A DNA stretch of 64,000 nucleotides from Oceanidesulfovibrio indonesiensis. Lineage in GTDB: Bacteria > Desulfobacterota > Desulfovibrionia > Desulfovibrionales > Desulfovibrionaceae. Every line of letters starts with the position of its first letter. Position 1 is the first letter of the stretch. The DNA is taken from the NCBI RefSeq assembly GCF_007625075.1, contig NZ_QMIE01000003.1, forward strand, positions 43,326 through 107,325. Reading direction: 5' to 3'. The notes below the pieces were generated by a model that did not search any database, was not told where the DNA came from, and saw only the letters and a program-made list of their open reading frames with translations. Made by a program: the position numbers and the translations under genes. Shown here in pieces: positions 60,106 to 64,000 of this stretch.

Positions 60106-62448
60106 TTGCCAGCACCTCTAGTTGTGGAAAGCGGTTCGTTGATTGCAGCGAATCCGGCAGTGTACGGTACCTTCGGCCAAGGCGGCAGCCACGTCGCCTT
60201 GGCGCTTTTCGTTGCTGCCCTTGCTGCAGCGGTCGGCTGCATGGCAGCTCTCGCCTGGGTATGGCGGCTGCGCCGCCGGATACACAGCACCTTCGGCGAT
60301 CTGGAGCAAGCCAACCGCGAGCTGCGCGAATCCGCTTCGCAACTGCGCGCCGTGTTCAACTCCATGTCCAGTCTGGTGGCCGAGGTCTCTGACAACGGCT
60401 ACGTGCTGCGCATCCTGCCCACGCGGTTCAAGCCGGACGAAACGTTTCCCGACGGCGTTGTGGATCTGCACCTGGAGTCCATCTTCTCCCGACACATAGG
60501 CGCCATGCTCATGGAAGGCATTCGGGAGGTCCGCGCCGCCTCCGCCCAGGACGAAATCATTTCCCGGGAATTCGAGTTCCGGGTGCCAGGAGGCCCCAGG
60601 TGGCTGCTCGTCACATTCTCGTCGCTCACGGCCTCTTCCATGCTCATGGTCGCGCGGGAGATTACGCGCCTCAAGAGCGCCCAGAAAGAAGTGATGAGCA
60701 AGCAGCGGTTCTACTCGGCACTCATCCGCAACTCGCGGGATATCATCAGCGTGGTGGAACCCGGCGGCCGGGTCATCTTCGAAAGCCCCTCCGCCGCTTC
60801 TTTTTCCTGCAAAACCGGTTGCGACGATACTGCCGGGAATTTCTTTCGCTCCATTCACCCGGAGGACGTCGCCATCGTGAAAGAGCGGTTCTCAAGCATG
60901 GTCCGCACCGGGATGGGCAGCGCCGCATTCGAGATGCGCCGCAAACGCAACGATGGCGCATGGGTCGTGCTGGAAGCCCAGGCAACCAACCTGCTGAATG
61001 ACGATTCCGTGGGAGGGCTGGTCGTCAACGCCCACGACATCTCCCAGCGCAAGGCGTTCGAAGAAGAGCTCCAGCGCCACGTATTCCTCGACCCCCTGAC
61101 CCGACTGCCCAACCGCGCGTTGTTCATGGATCGGCTCAACCACGCCTTGGCCCGTGTCCAGCGGCACGAGACCTATCGCTTCGGCGTCCTCTTCGTGGAC
61201 ATGGACCGTTTCAAAATCGTCAACGAAAGCCTCGGGCACGGCGTTGGCGACAAGCTTCTGCAATCCATCGCCCGGCGCGTTTCCTCCTGCCTGCGCAAAG
61301 TGGACACCATGGCCCGCCTCGGCGGCGACGACTTCATAGTGCTTCTGGACGACATGGAGGACGAGATGGAGGCCATCCGGGTGGCGGAGCGCATCAAGGA
61401 AGCGCTCGGCGAACCCCATGTCATCGATACAATGGAGGTTTTCACCTCCGCGTCCATCGGCATCGCCTACTACACGGACACCTACACCGACGCCGAGCAG
61501 ATAATCCGCGACGCCGAAACCGCCATGCACCGCGCCAAAGGCACCACGGACGAAGGTTACAAGGTTTTCCACGCGCAGATGCATACCCAGGCCATGCAGA
61601 CTCTCGAACTCGAGACCGACATGCGCCACGCCCTGGAGCGGGACGAATTCGCCCTGCACTTCCAGCCCATCATCCACCTGCCGTCCATGCGCATCGCCGG
61701 GTTCGAGGCGCTCATGCGCTGGCGCCATCCCCGCCGAGGCATGGTGCCGCCGCTGGAGTTCATCCCCATAGCCGAGGAGACAGGCATCATCGTGCCTCTG
61801 GGCGAATGGGCGTTGCGCCAGGCCTGCGATACGCTGGCGCGACTGTCCGCAATGCTTCCCGAAAACACCGGGCGCGTGACCATGAGCGTGAACCTCTCGG
61901 CCCGGCAGTTCCGCAACAAACGCCTTGCCGATTCGGTGGAGTCCTCGCTTTCCATGAGCCGGGTCCCGGCGGAGGCGTTGTGCCTGGAAGTCACGGAAAG
62001 CCTGGTCATGGAGGATCCGGCCCGCACCCGCGCCATTCTGCGGCAGATGAAGGAACTCGGCGTCAACATCGCCATCGACGATTTCGGCACCGGCTACTCT
62101 TCGCTGAGCTCGCTGCACAACTACCCGTTCGACACGCTCAAGATAGACCAGGCCTTCGTCCGGGCGATGCGCGAGGAGCACTTTACCGAACGCACCGGCA
62201 GGAATTCCATCGTCCGCACCATCCTGGCACTGGCCGAATCCATGGGCATGAGCGTGGTGGCCGAAGGCATCGAAACCGCTTTTCAGAAGGACGCCCTGCA
62301 CGCCATGGGTTGCACCCATGCCCAGGGCTACCTCTTCGCCAAACCCATGGACGCCGATTCCATCGAGCGCCTTCTGCTGGACTCGGATGACGGCGTCTTC
62401 GACGCAACCGCCGCTGTGAGCCTTCGGAAATCAGCCCCGGCATCATGA
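60106..62448 (+). CDS. PAS-GGDEF-EAL c-di-GMP turnover protein
   Basis: The protein is 780 residues from TTG 60106, chosen because GGGAGGG lies 5 bases upstream; TTG 60067 is the longer option. One membrane helix (about 28-54) is followed by two PAS domains (about 75-200 and 205-320). The GGDEF domain has signature GGDDF at 406-410, a permitted variant. The EAL domain has GFEALMRWRHP (EAL 534-536), NLSARQF, ESLVMEDP, IDDFGTGYSS and a DxFV-type QAFVRAM loop. Both catalytic sets look complete, so it may both make and degrade c-di-GMP. Confidence 0.94.
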   Translation: MPAPLVVESGSLIAANPAVYGTFGQGGSHVALALFVAALAAAVGCMAALAWVWRLRRRIHSTFGDLEQANRELRESASQLRAVFNSMSSLVAEVSDNGYVLRILPTRFKPDETFPDGVVDLHLESIFSRHIGAMLMEGIREVRAASAQDEIISREFEFRVPGGPRWLLVTFSSLTASSMLMVAREITRLKSAQKEVMSKQRFYSALIRNSRDIISVVEPGGRVIFESPSAASFSCKTGCDDTAGNFFRSIHPEDVAIVKERFSSMVRTGMGSAAFEMRRKRNDGAWVVLEAQATNLLNDDSVGGLVVNAHDISQRKAFEEELQRHVFLDPLTRLPNRALFMDRLNHALARVQRHETYRFGVLFVDMDRFKIVNESLGHGVGDKLLQSIARRVSSCLRKVDTMARLGGDDFIVLLDDMEDEMEAIRVAERIKEALGEPHVIDTMEVFTSASIGIAYYTDTYTDAEQIIRDAETAMHRAKGTTDEGYKVFHAQMHTQAMQTLELETDMRHALERDEFALHFQPIIHLPSMRIAGFEALMRWRHPRRGMVPPLEFIPIAEETGIIVPLGEWALRQACDTLARLSAMLPENTGRVTMSVNLSARQFRNKRLADSVESSLSMSRVPAEALCLEVTESLVMEDPARTRAILRQMKELGVNIAIDDFGTGYSSLSSLHNYPFDTLKIDQAFVRAMREEHFTERTGRNSIVRTILALAESMGMSVVAEGIETAFQKDALHAMGCTHAQGYLFAKPMDADSIERLLLDSDDGVFDATAAVSLRKSAPAS

Positions 62449-62607
62449 GGCCCTGTATGGCTGAATTCCACTAGCACTCCTGAATCCGCGCAGCATCGGC
62501 ACACGCCGCTTTCCAATTCCCGTGCCCTTGGGCTATCGTGAGCCGGACGCTGTCGTGCTGCATTGAGCGGCGAAGCCTTCTTCCAGCGATTGAGAATCGA
62601 GGTTCCC

Positions 62608-63063
62608 ATGGTCCCGTGTCACATATGCGGACAGAACGCCGCGTCCGGCTGGGTATACGGCATCCCCCCGGCGCCGGACCGCCAGAAGCTGGGCTTGTGC
62701 CCGAAGCACGATACCATGGAGAACCGCCGCATCGTGCGCCGGCAGTGGATTCGGCTGATGGAGGAAGAAGCGGCACGGGCCATGTCCGGACGCCCCGAAG
62801 ATGCCAAGCCGCACGGCTATGAAGTGGAAATCGATTTCCTGGACGGCGGCCGTCGCACCATCCAGTGCCGGGCCTACGATGTCATGGAAAAACAGGACCT
62901 GCTCGCCATCACCGCCGAAGACGAAGCCGTGTACTACCCCCTTCAGCACATCCGCACGTTTCGCGTGCGTCCGCTCTCGTTCCTGCCCACACACGATAAA
63001 GAGCCGGCACAGAATACGGGCAACAGTAAATCCCCCCAGCTATCGGACGAAAAAAACACATGA
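62608..63063 (+). CDS. Hypothetical protein with Cys zinc knuckle
   Basis: The 151-residue protein starts at ATG 62608 (GAGG 6 bases upstream). It begins VPCHICGQNAASGWVYGIPPAPDRQKLGLCPKHD, a CxxC...CxxH set likely to bind zinc. The second half (YEVEIDFLDGGRRTIQCRAYDVMEKQDLLAITAEDEAVYYPLQHIRTFRV) looks like a small beta domain. No family is recognised. Its stop overlaps the next start by ATGA. Confidence 0.7.
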   Translation: MVPCHICGQNAASGWVYGIPPAPDRQKLGLCPKHDTMENRRIVRRQWIRLMEEEAARAMSGRPEDAKPHGYEVEIDFLDGGRRTIQCRAYDVMEKQDLLAITAEDEAVYYPLQHIRTFRVRPLSFLPTHDKEPAQNTGNSKSPQLSDEKNT

Positions 63064-63557
63064 ACGACACAGAAAGAACGGAAGAGCCGGCACTTGCAGT
63101 ATCCGCCGCCGAACACGCCAGAACCATGGCCCGCGCCAAATTCCTGTGCGCGGAAAGCGTCTTCGCCTCACTGGTCCGCGCCAAGGGATGGGACATCCCC
63201 AACCCCACGGCCCTGGCCACGGGGTTCTGCAGCGGCGTGTCCCGCACGCGCGGCCAGTGCGGCGCCCTCTCCGGCGCCATCCTCGCCCTGGGCTATGGCC
63301 TGGGCAGAACTTCGCCCGAGGATTCCCTGGAGCCCTGCTACGCCGCCGTGGACGAGCTGGTGGACGAGTTCCGCGAGAAGTTCGGAGGCCGGGACTGTCT
63401 GGACATAGCCGGCTACGACATCGCCGACCCAGACGGCCTCGCCGCGTTCCGCCAGGCGAACATGTGGACCGAGCGCCGTGAAGAGGTCATCGCCTACGCC
63501 GTGACACGCACTATCGAACAGCTGGATGCCTGCCCTGAAGCAAAGACGGATTCATGA
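63060..63557 (+). CDS. C_GCAxxG_C_C family redox protein
   Basis: The 165-residue protein shows the family's cysteine pattern: C30 in FLCAESVFASL, then GFCSGVSRTRGQCGALSGAILALGYGLGR (normally GFGGGMGRTGxxCGAL), ...EPCYAAV and DCLDI. The family occurs in anaerobes, often near redox or metal genes. No cofactor has been assigned with certainty. It is translationally coupled to the zinc-knuckle protein before it. Confidence 0.85.
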   Translation: MNDTERTEEPALAVSAAEHARTMARAKFLCAESVFASLVRAKGWDIPNPTALATGFCSGVSRTRGQCGALSGAILALGYGLGRTSPEDSLEPCYAAVDELVDEFREKFGGRDCLDIAGYDIADPDGLAAFRQANMWTERREEVIAYAVTRTIEQLDACPEAKTDS

Positions 63558-63650
63558 CCAACCGACATCCCGGGGAAGGGAATCATATCCCCTGCAGGGG
63601 ATGCCCCAGAGTGGCAGCGCCCCTTCCGGCCGAATGATATTGCTGCGCCG

Positions 63651-64000
63651 TTACCCGGCTTCCTTCTGGCTGCGGGTTTTCTCGATGAGCTTGACCACGT
63701 AGGGATAAAGGTTCTCGGCGATGCGCCGGGCGCCTTCCTCGTTGGGGTGGATGCCGTCCGGCAGGTTGAGGTCCGGATTGCCGGCAACGCCTTCAAGATA
63801 GAACGGGTAGAAGATGACGTCATGTCGTTCGGCCAGGCGCGTGAACACGGCAGAAAAATCCTTTTCGTACGCCTCGCCCAGGTTCGGCATGGCTTTCATG
63901 CCGGTGAACAGGAGGGGGATGGAGCGTTCCGCGAATATCCGCAGCATCGCGTCGAGGTTGTCTTCCATCATCTGGGGGTCTTCGCCGCGCAGGCCGTCGT
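63651..64000 (-). CDS. C-terminal part of a GDSL/SGNH esterase (TesA-like)
   Basis: The frame is open from the window edge to the stop at 63651-63653. It contains DGLRGEDPQMMEDNLDAMLRIF, a block III-like NDGLRG segment whose Asn is just outside, and the catalytic Asp/His in LPDGIHPNEEGARRIAENLYPYV. These are typical of secreted arylesterase/acyl-CoA thioesterase I enzymes. The N-terminus with the GDS serine lies beyond base 64000. Confidence 0.88.
   Translation of the reverse strand, partial: DGLRGEDPQMMEDNLDAMLRIFAERSIPLLFTGMKAMPNLGEAYEKDFSAVFTRLAERHDVIFYPFYLEGVAGNPDLNLPDGIHPNEEGARRIAENLYPYVVKLIEKTRSQKEAG

Noticed and set aside
1-64000. CRISPR arrays, insertion sequences, rRNA genes
   Set aside because: No regularly spaced repeats, no transposase-like frame and no rRNA sequence were seen anywhere in the window.

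Overview
The window looks like a piece of chromosome from a high-GC, anaerobic deltaproteobacterium of the Desulfovibrionales (sulfate-reducer) type. This rests on protein character only: an octaheme hydroxylamine-oxidoreductase-like cytochrome, a hemerythrin, a C_GCAxxG_C_C redox protein, a DUF4911 protein, very dense two-component and c-di-GMP signalling, and a gap-ppsA-ldh gluconeogenic/fermentative cluster. No rRNA gene and no marker protein fixes the genus.

Left end (1-8210): the tail of an SMR efflux gene is followed by tRNA-Ser(TGA). A 7.8-kb integrative element sits in the 3' end of this tRNA. It is bounded by a 20-bp direct repeat (315-334 and 8134-8153), and the tRNA's own terminator has been pushed to the far side (8164-8210). 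The element carries a tyrosine integrase, a secreted thermonuclease, an AT-rich lipoprotein gene, a serine resolvase, a Bro-N antirepressor-like protein, a small ORF, a small-terminase-like protein, a ParB-like protein and a zinc-finger unknown. There are no capsid, tail or large-terminase genes. With three phage-promoter-like repeats in front of the small-terminase-like gene, it resembles a phage satellite more than a decayed prophage.

Core region (8211-35950): octaheme cytochrome and hemerythrin; an NHEJ-type LigD split into separate ligase and polymerase genes by ATGA-type junctions; a quinone-oxidoreductase-like MDR protein; a minus-strand gap-ppsA-ldh operon; two HU/IHF-like proteins; a CheB-CheR-PAS protein followed by a hybrid histidine kinase; pncA-pncB for NAD salvage; a GH65 disaccharide phosphorylase; a CocE/NonD hydrolase; an HD-GYP phosphodiesterase; and a response regulator plus a three-PAS hybrid kinase with an HPt domain.

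Right part (35951-64000): a Csd4-type peptidoglycan carboxypeptidase with the atypical Gln zinc ligand, citrate synthase, a receiver-like/TPR protein next to panB, a trypsin-like protease, a radical SAM protein, a Cache chemoreceptor, a PHP-GT4 fusion protein, two unknown genes upstream of a PilB/GspE ATPase, a PhnB-like protein, a UDP-galactopyranose-mutase-like flavoprotein translationally coupled to an M24 peptidase and a DUF4911 protein, a YgjP-like metalloprotease, a LOG hydrolase, a PAS-GGDEF-EAL protein, two small redox/zinc proteins and the C-terminal part of a GDSL esterase that runs off the window. Most genes have clear Shine-Dalgarno sequences. No CRISPR array or insertion sequence was found.
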